A stretch of 64,000 nucleotides of DNA, from positions 248,001-312,000 of the forward strand of contig DATJPT010000019.1 in assembly GCA_035506275.1 (NCBI GenBank). Direction: 5' to 3'. Under the pieces are notes generated by a model, which saw nothing but the letters and a program-made list of their open reading frames with translations, ran no database searches and had not been told where the DNA came from. Position 1 is the first letter of the stretch. The number at the start of each line of letters is the position of its first letter. The stretch is from Bacteroidota bacterium. Lineage in GTDB: Bacteria > Bacteroidota > Ignavibacteria > UBA10030 > UBA8401. Below are positions 1-8,794 of the stretch, piece by piece. A program made the translations under genes and the position numbers.

Positions 1-1
1 C

Positions 2-811
2 TTCGGACATACGTTGTTTGGCCAGGCAGGACCCAGCGGTGCTCCGGTCGGCGTGCTTGCAGGTGCGGCGATCATTTTTTTTGCGTACATCGGGTTCGAT
101 TCAGTGTCGACCCACGCAGAGGAAGCACGGGAACCTCAGAAGGACGTCCCGATCGGAATTATTGCATCGCTCATCATCTGCACGCTTCTCTATATCATTG
201 TTTCCGGCATCCTCACGGGCATGATACCGTATGACAAGATCGACATCAACGCTCCGGTCTCCAATGCATTCGCTCAAAAAGGGCTGCCATGGGCCCGGCG
301 CATTATCGATGTCGGCGCCATCACCGGAATTACTTCAGTCCTCCTGGTGATGATGCTCAGCCAGCCACGCGTTCTGCTCGCGATGGCGCGCGACGGCCTC
401 GTTCCTACCAGCTTTTTCGGCGCGGTCCATGACAAATTCCGCACTCCGTGGAAAGCCACGATTCTCACGGGAGTTTTCGTTGCGGGAATGGCGGCATTTC
501 TGCCGCTCCGGATCCTTGCTGAGCTGACGAACATCGGAACACTGCTCGCGTTCGTCATCGTCTGCACGGCGGTGTTGATCATGCGGCGCACGAACCCCGA
601 TGCCGCCCGACCGTTCCGCGCGCCGTTCGTTCCGCTCGTGCCGATCCTCGGGATCGTGAGCTGCCTGATCCTGATGTTTTCTCTCCCGGCAGAGAATTGG
701 TACCGGCTGATCATCTGGCTTGGATTGGGGTTCATCATCTATTTCGGTTACGGCCGCTATCACAGCGTTATGGCGAAAATTCGGGCGGCCGAAGCAGCGG
801 GCAAATCCTAA
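2..811 (+). CDS. APC-family amino acid permease, C-terminal part (5' cut by window)
   Basis: This is the end of a polytopic inner-membrane amino acid or cation transporter of the APC superfamily (YfnA/CAT-like). The frame is already open at base 2, so the start lies before the window. About 269 residues remain. The segment FFAYIGFDSVSTHAEEA is the conserved stretch after TM6 of this family and carries the acidic residue pair. Further hydrophobic segments follow (IIASLIICTLLYIIVSGIL, VLLVMMLSQPRVLLAMARDG, and three near the C-terminus). The ARDG motif matches the loop after TM8. Substrate cannot be named. The next gene follows after 40 bases with its own strong ribosome site. Confidence 0.88.
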   Translation, partial: FGHTLFGQAGPSGAPVGVLAGAAIIFFAYIGFDSVSTHAEEAREPQKDVPIGIIASLIICTLLYIIVSGILTGMIPYDKIDINAPVSNAFAQKGLPWARRIIDVGAITGITSVLLVMMLSQPRVLLAMARDGLVPTSFFGAVHDKFRTPWKATILTGVFVAGMAAFLPLRILAELTNIGTLLAFVIVCTAVLIMRRTNPDAARPFRAPFVPLVPILGIVSCLILMFSLPAENWYRLIIWLGLGFIIYFGYGRYHSVMAKIRAAEAAGKS

Positions 812-851
812 ATAACGTTCATTTATTCAGCATCACAGTAGGAGGGTCATC

Positions 852-1412
852 ATGACACAACTCCATTTTCTCTGGCTTCCCATCTTATTGTCGTCTGCGA
901 TCGTCTTTATCGTCAGTTCCATCATCCATATGCTCTCCCCCTGGCATAAGGGGGACTATCCAAAATTGGCGACCGAAGAGAAGGTGTTGGATGCACTTCG
1001 GCCGATCGACATTCCCCCCGGCGAGTATATGATGCCCCGTCCTGCGAGCAGGGAAGAAATGCGTTCCCCGGAGTTTACGGAGAAAATGAAGAGAGGTCCC
1101 GTGGTTATGATGACGGTCTGGCCGAAAGGTCCCGTTTCAATGGGAATGAACTTGGTCATGTGGTTTCTTTACACCGTCGTCATGGGATTCTTCGCCGCCT
1201 ACATCGCCGGAAGGGCGCTCCCCATCGGTGCGCCGTATCTCCATGTGTTCCGCTTTGCGGGAGCCACGGCGTTCATCGGCTATTCGGCAGCCCTGTGGCA
1301 GTCCTCAATATGGTACAACAAACCCTGGGTGGTCAACATCAAATCGACGGTGGACGGATTGATCTATGCGTTGTTGACCGCAGGCGTGTTTGGGTGGTTG
1401 TGGCCGCGATGA
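852..1412 (+). CDS. Conserved membrane protein of unknown function
   Basis: The 186-residue product is not recognised as a named family. It has a hydrophobic segment at about residues 8-28, a soluble loop of about 60 residues rich in Pro and charged residues ([12 protein letters not shown]), then three likely membrane segments between about 95 and 184. The start is well supported: AGGAGG at 840-845 sits six bases before the ATG. It follows the permease gene closely and might be co-transcribed with it. No catalytic motif is visible. Confidence 0.75.
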   Translation: MTQLHFLWLPILLSSAIVFIVSSIIHMLSPWHKGDYPKLATEEKVLDALRPIDIPPGEYMMPRPASREEMRSPEFTEKMKRGPVVMMTVWPKGPVSMGMNLVMWFLYTVVMGFFAAYIAGRALPIGAPYLHVFRFAGATAFIGYSAALWQSSIWYNKPWVVNIKSTVDGLIYALLTAGVFGWLWPR

Positions 1413-1475
1413 TATAAGCCGCGTCTCAAAATTCGTTGTGGAAAATATCACTGTCACCAACCGGCGTTTGATGCC

Positions 1476-3725
1476 ATGAGATTTTTGCGAACGCCATTCT
1501 TCTTGCTGGTTTCTGTTCTCTGGCTCCTGCCCCTTTCCGCAGGAGCTCAAGAGAATCCTGTTGATTACGTCGATCCGCGGATCGGCGCTTCGGGGGACGA
1601 CAGCAATTGCAACATTGGTCCTCAGCTTCCTTTCGGCTCTATCAACCCCGCTCCGGAAACACCGAACTCAAATCAAAACGGATACAATCCCGCCCAGCCG
1701 ATCCGTGGATTTGGACAGTTGCATGTCAGCGGAATCGGCTGGACAAAATACGGCGAGGTCTTTGTTTCACCGCAGGTCGGCCTCGCCGTCGGTGAACTGG
1801 AACACGATTCACCCAAAGCTGATGAGGTTGTCTGTCCATACCGGTATGGCGTCACGCTCACTCGGTATGCCGTTCGGGCCGAGGTCGCACCGGCGATGCA
1901 TTCCGCGATCTATCGCTTTACATTCCCCGAGACGGACGCCGCCAGCGTTATTATCGATGCAACACATAACATTCCGATGGACATCGTCCCGTATGTCGGT
2001 GGAAAAGTTTCGTATGCATTTGTCTCCGTCGACAGTGCCCGCCATAGGATCTCGGGAGGGGGGAGGTACGAAGGAGGATTCGGTGCTGCTGCATACAACG
2101 TATACTTCTCCGCAGAATTCACCGCCGCTTCCGCGGGCTGCGGAACATGGCTGAACGGGAAAATTTCATCGTCCAAGACGGCTGAGTTTCTGATGCAGGC
2201 GAACGATCGCGTCGGCGGTTATTTTGAGTTTCATACGGCTGCGAACGTCCCCGTGCAGATGAAGATTGCAGTCTCATTGAAAAGCGTCGACCAGGCGGCG
2301 TATTGGCTTGAGCATGAAATTCCCGGATGGAATTTCGACGAGGTCAGCCGGGCGGCGGAAACTGCCTGGAACCGGGCGCTGGGAAAAATTCGTGTCGGAG
2401 GGGGAGATTCAACGGCAAAGAAGTTGTTTTATACCGCGCTCTATCATTCGATGTTGATGCCGCATAACCGGACGGGCGATATTCCGGGTTTTGCCGATAC
2501 GGTGCAGGCGTGGGATGACCAATATGCCGTGTGGGATACGTGGAGGACGATGTTTCCGTTGATGTTGCTAATCCAGCCTGACATGGTTCGCGGGAATATC
2601 CGCTCGTTCGTCGCGCGGCTGAAGAAAAACGGAATGGTCAAAGATTCGTTCATCGGCGGAGTCGACATGATCGAAGAGCAGGGGGGCAATGATGTCGATA
2701 ATATCATCGCCGACGCGCGTGTGAAGAAGCTTGACGGCGTGCTATGGGACGATGCCTATGCGGTGATGAAACACAACGCCGACTTCGATCGGCTCGGCTT
2801 CCAGGGGTTTGGCAACGCCGGCATTGTCGATTCCGTGATGGCAAGCTATAAGGTCCGCGGATGGATTCCAGCGGGGAATATGTCCTGCTCGAAGACGCTC
2901 GAATACGCCTATAACGATTTTTGTGCCGCTGAGGTTGCTCTTTCGTTAAATCGTAAGGAAGACTTCGAAAAATATCTGGGAAGGAGCAAACGCTGGACGA
3001 ATCTTTGGAATCCCGAAGCTGTCAGCGATGGGTTCAAAGGGTTCATCACTCCGAAGGATGCCAACGACGCGTGGGTCCCCTTCGACCCGCGGCATTACTG
3101 GGCTTCATGGAAAGAATATTTCTATGAAGGCAGCTCGTGGACATATTCCTATTTTGTTCCGCATCAGTTTTCTACCCTTGTGAAATTATCAGGGGGAAAA
3201 GAAATATTTGCCGCAAAGCTGACTCACGGTTTGCAGGATACGCTCATCGATTTTTCGAATGAGCCGGCTTTCCTTGCCGTTCAGACATTTCAGTATGCCG
3301 GGCGCCCCGACCTTGCGAGTTTTTGGGTGAGAAAGCTTGCGAAGGATGGATTCACGCTCATCGGCGTTCCGGGGAACGACGACAGCGGTGCGATGAGTTC
3401 GTGGTACGCCTTTACGGCGATGGGGTTCTTTCCGAATGCCGGTCAGCCGATCTATTACCTGACAGGGCCGATGTGGAAGAAGGTATCCGTCGAGCTTGAA
3501 AACGGCAAAACGCTCCGCATCGATGCGCCGGAGGCCTCAGAAAAAAATATTTATGTGCAATCGTGCGAGGTCAACGGTAAAAAATGGAATCACTCGTGGA
3601 TTGACCACCGCACTATTATGGACGGCGCCTCTATAAAATTTGAAATGGGGCCAAACCCATCAGCATGGGGGCAGAACGACTCAACCCTCGTTGATGGCGT
3701 CGATTACCTGCTCCGCCCGCAATAG
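1476..3725 (+). CDS. GH92-family alpha-mannosidase, secreted
   Basis: The 749-residue protein begins with a signal peptide (FLLVSVLWLLPLSAGAQ) and continues directly into a GH92 fold (VDYVDPRIGASGDDSNCNIG). GH92 enzymes are calcium-dependent exo-alpha-mannosidases that trim mannose from N-glycans or mannans, usually in the periplasm or at the surface. The motif YEGSSWTYSYFVPH puts a Glu at residue 551 where the family has its general acid. GNDDSGAMSSWY (Asp635, Asp636) matches the acidic region that holds the general base. Length is normal for the family. No SusC/SusD pair or other glycan gene is adjacent, so it looks like a stand-alone enzyme. Exact linkage preference cannot be read from sequence. 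Confidence 0.93.
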   Translation: MRFLRTPFFLLVSVLWLLPLSAGAQENPVDYVDPRIGASGDDSNCNIGPQLPFGSINPAPETPNSNQNGYNPAQPIRGFGQLHVSGIGWTKYGEVFVSPQVGLAVGELEHDSPKADEVVCPYRYGVTLTRYAVRAEVAPAMHSAIYRFTFPETDAASVIIDATHNIPMDIVPYVGGKVSYAFVSVDSARHRISGGGRYEGGFGAAAYNVYFSAEFTAASAGCGTWLNGKISSSKTAEFLMQANDRVGGYFEFHTAANVPVQMKIAVSLKSVDQAAYWLEHEIPGWNFDEVSRAAETAWNRALGKIRVGGGDSTAKKLFYTALYHSMLMPHNRTGDIPGFADTVQAWDDQYAVWDTWRTMFPLMLLIQPDMVRGNIRSFVARLKKNGMVKDSFIGGVDMIEEQGGNDVDNIIADARVKKLDGVLWDDAYAVMKHNADFDRLGFQGFGNAGIVDSVMASYKVRGWIPAGNMSCSKTLEYAYNDFCAAEVALSLNRKEDFEKYLGRSKRWTNLWNPEAVSDGFKGFITPKDANDAWVPFDPRHYWASWKEYFYEGSSWTYSYFVPHQFSTLVKLSGGKEIFAAKLTHGLQDTLIDFSNEPAFLAVQTFQYAGRPDLASFWVRKLAKDGFTLIGVPGNDDSGAMSSWYAFTAMGFFPNAGQPIYYLTGPMWKKVSVELENGKTLRIDAPEASEKNIYVQSCEVNGKKWNHSWIDHRTIMDGASIKFEMGPNPSAWGQNDSTLVDGVDYLLRPQ

Positions 3726-3827
3726 CTTTCTCCTTTGCTTCGTGCAACATTTTCTCCCAACTATCCGTATTGATAGCAAGTCTCACTCTGAGGACTTCCT
3801 TTCACTGCCACATTTTCAAGGCTTTTT

Positions 3828-4919
3828 ATGAAAAAGAAGATATTCATCTCCTCTTTCGCGGTTGTAGGGTTGACTGTTGCGGGCGTTCTTTTCTTCGGGA
3901 ACTCGAAAAGTTCCAAGGAGACCGAGCTTCCAAAAGTGAAGATCGCGCGGGGCAATATCATCGATAAGGCCCTTGCCGTCGGAACCATCGAGCCCGAAAA
4001 CGAGATCTCCGTCAAGTCAAAAGTCGGCGGTGTCGTGAAGCAGATCTTCGCCGATGCGGGGACGTATGTCAATGCCGGAGACAAGCTCCTCGAGGTAAAG
4101 CCCGACCCGGCTCCGCAGGAGCTGGCAGATGCGAAAAGAGGAGTGCAGCTTGCGGAGGTCGAGGTCGCAAATGTTTCGAAGGACCTTGCCCGCGAAGAGG
4201 AGATGTTCAAGAAAAAAATGATATCAAGCAAGGAATACGAGGACGCCCAGCGCAGAGCTCAGGAAGGGGACCTCCATTTGAAGATCGCCAAGGAAAAGCT
4301 CGCTCTTCTTGAAAGCGGCCGGGTCAGCATCGGGAACACCGAGATCGAGTCTATCATCAAAGCTCCGATCAGCGGCTACGTGCTCAGCAAGGCGGTCGAG
4401 GTCGGCGACCCGGTGACTCCGTTGACGACGTACCAGGAAGGAACGGTCCTGATGAAAATGGCGAGCATGGAGCGGCTGCTCTTCAAAGGGACCGTGGACG
4501 AAATCGATGTCGGCAAGTTGAAAGAAGGAATGCCGACCGAACTGAAGGTCGGGGCGCTTCCGAACGACACGATTCCCGGAACCCTCAGAAAAATCTCCCT
4601 TAAGGCGGATAAGAAAGAGAACGCTACAGTATTTGCGATCGAGATTCTGATCCCCAAAACGAGCAACGCAACGTTGCGGGCGGGATACTCGGCAAACGCC
4701 AACATCATCATCCAGAAGAAAGAGAACGTCCTCATGATCCCCGAGCGTGTGGTGACCTTCAGAAACGATTCGGCCATCGTCAACATAGCGCTCGGTGCCG
4801 GCAGAGAAGAGCAGCGTGCCATTAAGACCGGACTCAGCGATGCCATTAACGTTGAAGTGATCGACGGGCTGAAAGAAGGGGATGAAGTGTACGAGAAACC
4901 GGTGAAGAAAATCGATTAG
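3828..4919 (+). CDS. HlyD/MacA-type periplasmic adaptor (membrane fusion protein)
   Basis: The 363-residue protein has an N-terminal membrane anchor (about residues 5-24), a biotinyl-lipoyl half (VKSKVGGVVKQIFADAGTYV), a coiled-coil hairpin at about 95-160 rich in Glu, Lys and Ala, the second lipoyl half (IKAPISGYVLSKAVEVGDPV) and beta-barrel domains. It would link inner-membrane permeases to an outer-membrane channel. It is followed after two bases by the first of two MacB-like permeases, so the three form one operon. No ATPase or TolC gene lies beside it here. Confidence 0.9.
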   Translation: MKKKIFISSFAVVGLTVAGVLFFGNSKSSKETELPKVKIARGNIIDKALAVGTIEPENEISVKSKVGGVVKQIFADAGTYVNAGDKLLEVKPDPAPQELADAKRGVQLAEVEVANVSKDLAREEEMFKKKMISSKEYEDAQRRAQEGDLHLKIAKEKLALLESGRVSIGNTEIESIIKAPISGYVLSKAVEVGDPVTPLTTYQEGTVLMKMASMERLLFKGTVDEIDVGKLKEGMPTELKVGALPNDTIPGTLRKISLKADKKENATVFAIEILIPKTSNATLRAGYSANANIIIQKKENVLMIPERVVTFRNDSAIVNIALGAGREEQRAIKTGLSDAINVEVIDGLKEGDEVYEKPVKKID

Positions 4920-4921
4920 CC

Positions 4922-6157
4922 ATGGACCAGCTGCGCACGATCTTAAAGGAATTTATTCTCGACCTTCGCATGCAGAAACTGCGCGTGTTTCTCACTGTTT
5001 TCGGCATTACGTGGGGAACGGTCGCGATCATTGTCCTCATTGCGTTCGGGCTTGGATTCAAGAAGCAGCTGAGCGCCAACATGCACGGGATCGGAGAGAG
5101 CATAGCGATCATGTTTCCCGGCAAGACGACAAAAGTGTACGAGGGGTTCGGCACCGGAAGACAGATCTCCTTTATAGAGGATGACGCAGCACTCATTCAA
5201 ACCCAGGTTCCCGCGGTTCGGGCGATAAGTCCCGAGTACATCAAATATCGCGTCCCCGTTCATGTCGGACAGAATATTTTGAATCCGGCGATCACCGGAA
5301 TTTATCCGATCTACGGCGAAATGAGGAACATTATTCCCGAGCCCGGCGGGCGTTTCGTGGACGATCTCGATATGAAAGAGCGGCGGAGAGTTGTTATTCT
5401 TGGCGATAAGGTCAAACAATTTTTGTTCGGCGAAACAGAGGCGGTGGGGCGGATCATCTATGTCGCCGATGTTCCGTTCACCGTAATCGGGGTCATGCAG
5501 AAGAAGACGCAGAATTCGTCGTACCAATCGCGCGACCAGGACCGGATCTTCATTCCCGCATCGACATATTCCTCTGTGTTCGGCCAGATTCATCTCCAGA
5601 ACATCATCTTTCAGCCGAGGGATCCATCCCGGGCCGAAGAAGTCGACGATCAGGTTCGCGAAGTTCTGGGGAAGCGTTACCGGTTCGACCCGACAGACCA
5701 CGACGCCGTGTGGATATGGGATACCAACAACTTCGATAAATTTCTTTTCTATTTTTTCCTCGCTTTCAATTTGTTCATGGGTTTGATCGGAAGCTTTACG
5801 CTGGCCGTCGGCGGGATTGGGGTCGCTAACATCATGTATATCGTCGTGCAGGAGCGGATCAAGGAGATTGGCATCAAACGCGCTGTTGGGGCGAAACGAT
5901 GGAATATCCTGTTCCAGTTTTTCATGGAAACATTTTTCATCATCGTGATCGGCTCCTCGATCGGATTTGCGATCGCGTACGGGATCATTCAATTGATGCA
6001 GTTTATCCCCATCCAGGAATTCGTGGGCACGCCCGTGCTTTCGCCCGAGGTAGCAGCGGCGACGGTCTTTGTCCTCGCTGTCGTCGGCTTTGCGGCCGGC
6101 GTTATGCCCGCCCGCCGTGCGGCGAACCTGGACGTCGTCGAATGCCTCAGAACATAG
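4922..6157 (+). CDS. MacB/FtsX-type ABC transporter permease (first of pair)
   Basis: The 411-residue protein has the MacB-type layout: an N-terminal transmembrane helix (FLTVFGITWGTVAIIVLIAFGLG), a periplasmic MacB_PCD domain of roughly 200 residues, and three C-terminal helices with the FtsX signature around EIGIKRAVGAKRWNILFQF. The C-terminus PARRAANLDVVECLRT is the typical cytoplasmic end. There is no fused ATPase domain, so an ATPase must come from elsewhere. It starts two bases after the adaptor stop codon. Confidence 0.9.
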   Translation: MDQLRTILKEFILDLRMQKLRVFLTVFGITWGTVAIIVLIAFGLGFKKQLSANMHGIGESIAIMFPGKTTKVYEGFGTGRQISFIEDDAALIQTQVPAVRAISPEYIKYRVPVHVGQNILNPAITGIYPIYGEMRNIIPEPGGRFVDDLDMKERRRVVILGDKVKQFLFGETEAVGRIIYVADVPFTVIGVMQKKTQNSSYQSRDQDRIFIPASTYSSVFGQIHLQNIIFQPRDPSRAEEVDDQVREVLGKRYRFDPTDHDAVWIWDTNNFDKFLFYFFLAFNLFMGLIGSFTLAVGGIGVANIMYIVVQERIKEIGIKRAVGAKRWNILFQFFMETFFIIVIGSSIGFAIAYGIIQLMQFIPIQEFVGTPVLSPEVAAATVFVLAVVGFAAGVMPARRAANLDVVECLRT

Positions 6158-6187
6158 TGCAACTCACTTCACCCTAGCGGCCGAATC

Positions 6188-7429
6188 ATGTGGCTTGAAC
6201 TCTTAAGAGAATTTTTTTACGACCTGAACGCCCACCGCACACGAGCCATTCTGACGCTTGTCGCGATCATATGGGGAACGATCGCCGTCGTCCTTCTTCT
6301 TGCCTTCGGTGAAGGCCTCACCGACAGGCTCACCGCCGGATTGATCAACGCGGGCAACCGGATCATGATCGTCTTTCCGGGCGAAACGGGATTGAATTTT
6401 GAGGGCCTGCCAAAAGGAAGACGGGTCCGCATGGTTGAAGAAGATGTTGCAATGCTCGAGCAATCGATCCCCGCGATCGAGACCGCAAGCCCCCAATACC
6501 GGACCAATATCACGCTCACCTACAAAAAACTCTCGATGACGACCGAGTGCGAAGGGGTGAACGCGGAGTTCGAAGAAATGCGGCGCATGTACCCCGCCGG
6601 CGGCGGAAGATTCCTGGATAAGCTTGACGTCGCGGAACAGAGGAGAGTGATCTTTCTCGGCCCGAAGATCGCAAAGGATATTTTCGGCGACGAAAATCCC
6701 GTCGGGAAGGTCCTTCTGGCGGACGGCATTCCGTTCACGGTTGTCGGTATTATGGAAGAGAAACTTCAGACCTCGATGAATAACGGTCCCGACGACCGCC
6801 GTGCGATCATGCCGTACTCGACCTTTCGGACAATGTATGGGAATCAGTATGTGAACTCGATCGTCGTCCGGCCGAGCGATCCCGAAAAACAAAAACTGGT
6901 CAAAAGCGAGCTGTACAGAGTTCTCGGGAGAAAGTACCGCTTTGATCCGTCCGACGAGCGGGCGCTCGGGATCTGGGATTTTATCGAGAATGAAGCGATC
7001 AATAGAAAGGTCGGATTGGGAATTTCCATCTTCCTTGGATCGGTCGGATTTTTGACGCTGCTGATCGCTGGGGTCGGCGTTGCCAACGTCATGTACGTCG
7101 TCGTCAAAGAACGGACGAAAGAGATCGGCATCAAAATGGCGATCGGCGCCAGAAAAGGGTACATCCTTTTTCAGTTCATCTTCGAGGCGCTTCTTATATC
7201 GTTTCTCGGCGGATTCATTGGCCTCATGTTCTCCTGGGGTGTCATAGCGGCGGTTCGAACGATTCCCGCCGATGACGGACCGATGCAATTCCTCGGCAGG
7301 CCGATCCTATCGGTCAATATTATGCTTCTGACGACGGGGATTCTCGCTCTTATCGGCGTACTTTCGGGATTTTTCCCGGCGCGGAAAGCGGCGAACGTTG
7401 ACCCGGTCGAATCTCTCAGGTACGAATAA
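6188..7429 (+). CDS. MacB/FtsX-type ABC transporter permease (second of pair)
   Basis: This 413-residue paralogue of the preceding gene shares the IWGTIAVVLLLAFGEG first helix, the periplasmic domain, and the C-terminal FtsX region ([23 protein letters not shown]) ending in PARKAANVDPVESLRYE. The two permeases probably form a heterodimer with the adaptor encoded upstream. The start is 30 bases after the previous stop; no good ribosome site is visible. The gene converges with a small minus-strand gene just downstream. Confidence 0.9.
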   Translation: MWLELLREFFYDLNAHRTRAILTLVAIIWGTIAVVLLLAFGEGLTDRLTAGLINAGNRIMIVFPGETGLNFEGLPKGRRVRMVEEDVAMLEQSIPAIETASPQYRTNITLTYKKLSMTTECEGVNAEFEEMRRMYPAGGGRFLDKLDVAEQRRVIFLGPKIAKDIFGDENPVGKVLLADGIPFTVVGIMEEKLQTSMNNGPDDRRAIMPYSTFRTMYGNQYVNSIVVRPSDPEKQKLVKSELYRVLGRKYRFDPSDERALGIWDFIENEAINRKVGLGISIFLGSVGFLTLLIAGVGVANVMYVVVKERTKEIGIKMAIGARKGYILFQFIFEALLISFLGGFIGLMFSWGVIAAVRTIPADDGPMQFLGRPILSVNIMLLTTGILALIGVLSGFFPARKAANVDPVESLRYE

Positions 7430-7455
7430 TAGGGTGCCGTGAAGATTTGTCCCGG

Positions 7456-7686
7456 CTATGTGGCGGCCGTGGGAGTCTTTCGCGCGAAGAAAGGATGCTC
7501 CTTCGCGTCGCTCACTGTTTTTTCCCCTTCGAGTACATCCTTGATTTCCATTAATTCTCTCTTGCAGGAAGAGCATTCCATGACATGATGTCTGATCGGC
7601 TCTTCCAGCATGTCCACGAGATCGAGAAAAATTGCCTCCACATACAAAGCGAATTCCTCTTCGGTCAAATGTCCTGACGTCTGCAT
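7456..7686 (-). CDS. Small zinc-finger (zf-HC2-like) protein
   Basis: The 76-residue product carries a His34-x3-Cys38-x2-Cys41 motif (HHVMECSSCKREL), the pattern of the zinc-binding domain found at the N-terminus of many anti-sigma factors. There is no membrane segment and no sigma factor gene nearby, so an anti-sigma role is only a possibility. A purine-rich GGGGG tract upstream of the ATG serves as a likely ribosome site. It converges with the permease gene. Confidence 0.65.
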   Translation of the reverse strand: MQTSGHLTEEEFALYVEAIFLDLVDMLEEPIRHHVMECSSCKRELMEIKDVLEGEKTVSDAKEHPFFARKTPTAAT

Positions 7687-7794
7687 GCAATCCCCCTACT
7701 CTTCAACGTTGTTTCCAAACATCATTTCAACCATCGAAGCGGCCTTTCGTATTGCCTTCGTCCAAGAAAGCATTCACCTGTAGAGACTTCGGGT

Positions 7795-8100
7795 TCAAAT
7801 TTCAGAGTTCCCTTTGACGGGCCGGACCGAATTCAGCGATAAGGCCGAATCATTCTGAAGAAATGCTTCTTCCAGTCCATCGAGCGGAAAAAGTGCTGTG
7901 ATCGGTTTCCGTAATGCCCCCGCTATCTTGACCGCTTCCCGAATGCTCGGATCATACCCCTGATTGACAATCCTCTGCAGCCGCTGGTATTGGATGTTCG
8001 TGACGGCGGCCAGCCACGTTAGTTTCCTTCCGTCGTTCTTCAACACATTCTTCAGCGCGGTTGACGAACTCTTCTTTTGTTTGTTTTCGTTTTTTTTCAT
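7795..8100 (-). CDS. XRE-like helix-turn-helix protein
   Basis: The product of about 101 residues starts with a Lys-rich tail (MKKNENKQKKSS) and then shows a Cro/C1-type helix-turn-helix: LTWLAAVTNIQYQRLQRIV followed by SIREAVKIAGALRKPITALFPL. It probably binds DNA. I chose the ATG at 8098-8100; an in-frame TTG at 8115 lies just after the predicted transcription start and is less likely. A very good promoter lies upstream on this strand (8130-8158) and appears to overlap the promoter of the divergent gene. Targets are unknown. Confidence 0.7.
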   Translation of the reverse strand: MKKNENKQKKSSSTALKNVLKNDGRKLTWLAAVTNIQYQRLQRIVNQGYDPSIREAVKIAGALRKPITALFPLDGLEEAFLQNDSALSLNSVRPVKGNSEI

Positions 8101-8129
8101 ATCATTTGCGGTCAAAAGTAAACGTTCGC

Positions 8130-8158
8130 AATATAATAATTAATTATACTTTTGTCAA
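8130..8158 (-). promoter_or_regulatory. Sigma70-type promoter for the minus-strand HTH gene
   Basis: On the minus strand the -35 box is TTGACA (plus positions 8153-8158), the spacer is exactly 17 bases, and the -10 box is TATATT (8130-8135). Transcription would start near 8123, about 23 bases before the ATG at 8100. Confidence 0.75.
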
Positions 8159-8180
8159 GAACGAAACGAATCATTATAGT
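8152..8180 (+). promoter_or_regulatory. Sigma70-type promoter candidate for the divergent plus-strand HTH gene
   Basis: TTGTCA at 8152-8157, a 17-base spacer and TATAGT at 8175-8180 form a promoter-like pair facing right. Its -35 box shares five bases with the -35 box of the opposite promoter (8153-8158), so RNA polymerase could occupy only one at a time. It conflicts with the two upstream start codons of the plus-strand gene, which is why it is only a candidate. Confidence 0.45.
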
Positions 8181-8604
8181 GAGTGAGAAAGCTGAAATAG
8201 CGGCCCGGTTGCGCGAAGAGGCGGTTGCCCGATATGGTTCGATCAAGGGGCTTGCCGACGCCGTTCAAAAAAATCAACAATACCTCAACGTCTATCTTTC
8301 GGGCATTAATTCGCCCGGTCCCAAGTTCCGTCGCCTTCTCGAAAAGGCCGGACTCGATGTTGCGTACATCATGTCCGGAAGGAGAGAAAAAGATGCCGCG
8401 GACGGATCCCGCGACATGCTCCAAATATTACAGTTGATGAAAGACAAGGGGATCAGGACCGTGGAAGAATTACGGGAGCGGCTGGAGCGTGATGAGATGA
8501 TGAAACGGATCCTTGGCGCCGATGTGTATTCGGCATTTCTGGAAATCGTCGCCGTGAAAGAAAAGCAGATCAAATACGCGCCAAGAAAAAAGCCGCGGAC
8601 GTGA
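8152..8604 (+). CDS. Putative helix-turn-helix regulatory protein, divergent to 7795-8100
   Basis: The product of up to 150 residues has an XRE-like DNA-binding region (GSIKGLADAVQKNQQYLNVYLSGI, written here only in outline, about residues 30-55) followed by a charged helical C-terminal half (LMKDKGIRTVEELRERLERD). The start is uncertain. The longest frame begins at TTG 8152, with GTG at 8179 and TTG at 8209 as alternatives. If the promoter at 8152-8180 is real, transcription begins near 8187 and only the 8209 start remains, which still keeps the whole HTH. It probably regulates itself and its divergent neighbour. Confidence 0.65.
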   Translation: MSRTKRIIIVSEKAEIAARLREEAVARYGSIKGLADAVQKNQQYLNVYLSGINSPGPKFRRLLEKAGLDVAYIMSGRREKDAADGSRDMLQILQLMKDKGIRTVEELRERLERDEMMKRILGADVYSAFLEIVAVKEKQIKYAPRKKPRT

Positions 8605-8648
8605 ACGTCGGTCCCGTTCATCCTGCACGCACGTCCCCCGACCTCCCC

Positions 8649-8677
8649 TTGAATCCATCCTGTCAGTTCGCTATATT
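8649..8677 (+). promoter_or_regulatory. Sigma70-type promoter for the GH20-like gene
   Basis: TTGAAT (8649-8654), a 17-base spacer and TATATT (8672-8677) face the GH20-like gene. The predicted leader of about 110 bases contains a short hairpin with arms CAGTCTT and AAGACTG around 8682-8705. It has no U-run, so it is not an obvious terminator. Confidence 0.6.
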
Positions 8678-8794
8678 CTCCGCAGTCTTTTCGGCTGCGA
8701 AGACTGGCAGAGAATAACTCTCCGCAGATTTCTACTCATTGCCGCATCTCCATCAACGATTGATCCAATGATATTCACGTAAGGGGGAATAGTA

